6,333 nucleotides of DNA from an uncultured Anaerolineae bacterium (lineage in GTDB: Bacteria > Chloroflexota > Anaerolineae > Anaerolineales > Villigracilaceae). A program made the translations under genes and the position numbers. Under the pieces are notes generated by a model. It was not told the DNA's origin. It was given only the letters and a program-made list of their open reading frames with translations, and ran no database searches. The stretch spans positions 1 to 6,333 of the forward strand of contig CAINXK010000502.1 in assembly GCA_903854805.1 (NCBI GenBank), written 5' to 3'. Below are positions 6,191 through 6,333 of this stretch, one piece after another (the first letter of the stretch is position 1; each line of letters starts with the position of its first letter).

Positions 6191-6333
6191 ATGAAGGTCA
6201 CCGTACTGCAAGAAAATCTTAGCCGCGGTCTGAGCACCGTCTCACGCGCCGTTTCGTCGCGCAGCACCCTGCCCGTCTTGGCGAACATTCTAATCGCAAC
6301 TGATGAGGGCCGCCTGCGGCTTTCTGCCACAAA
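6191..6333 (+). CDS. dnaN: DNA polymerase III beta subunit (sliding clamp), 5' part
   Basis: The first 47 codons are present; the gene runs off the right edge (full proteins are about 370 residues). The beta clamp is a ring-shaped dimer that encircles DNA and tethers the replicative polymerase and repair enzymes. The N-terminal sequence is typical of clamp domain 1. It opens with MKVTVLQENLSRGLSTVSRA (1-20), continues with a Ser/Arg-rich turn and the conserved TLPVLANILI block (26-35), then EGRLRLSAT (39-47). The start is supported by AGGAG 8 bases upstream. dnaA does not precede it, unlike the dnaA-dnaN order of many bacteria. An intact N-terminus and good ribosome binding site argue for a working gene. 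A divergent DnaN paralogue cannot be excluded from the fragment alone. Confidence 0.93.
   Translation, partial: MKVTVLQENLSRGLSTVSRAVSSRSTLPVLANILIATDEGRLRLSAT

Overview
This window looks like an origin-proximal stretch of a bacterial chromosome. Two lines of evidence support that: two near-perfect copies of the ParB centromere palindrome parS (one exactly matching the 16-bp consensus), and the first 47 codons of dnaN (DNA polymerase III sliding clamp) at the right-hand edge. The large repeated DUF5671-type membrane protein and the general style of the proteins suggest a Chloroflexota/Anaerolineae-like genome. That placement is an inference from protein character and was not tested by search.

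Layout from left to right. Positions 1-69 hold the tail of a membrane-protein reading frame. Positions 70-741 hold a frameshifted, decayed slipin/stomatin (SPFH/band 7) gene. An intact SdpI-family membrane protein (812-1459) follows, bracketed by parS sites at 781-796 and 1528-1543. Positions 1460-1800 have no convincing gene. Positions 1801-2665 hold a decayed CPBP-family intramembrane protease gene. Next comes a compact, intact three-gene cluster (2775-5433): a 79-residue protein with two membrane helices, a 162-residue membrane-anchored protein with an NTF2/DUF4878-like outer domain, and a 640-residue polytopic protein built of about six tandem two-helix units of DUF5671 type plus a soluble C-terminal module. 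It starts at a good sigma70-type promoter and ends in a strong intrinsic terminator (5493-5532). On the minus strand at 5572-5936 lies a decayed VOC/glyoxalase-like gene. After an AT-rich gap, dnaN begins at 6191.

The intact genes all point the same way as dnaN. The three genes at 2775-5433 are spaced 6 bp and 1 bp apart and are very probably one operon for a membrane assembly of unknown function. The three gene relics (slipin, CPBP protease, VOC protein) account for most of the apparently empty sequence. Each is recognisable only when translations from different frames are joined. dnaN is not preceded by dnaA here, and I see no convincing cluster of DnaA boxes, so oriC itself is probably outside the window.
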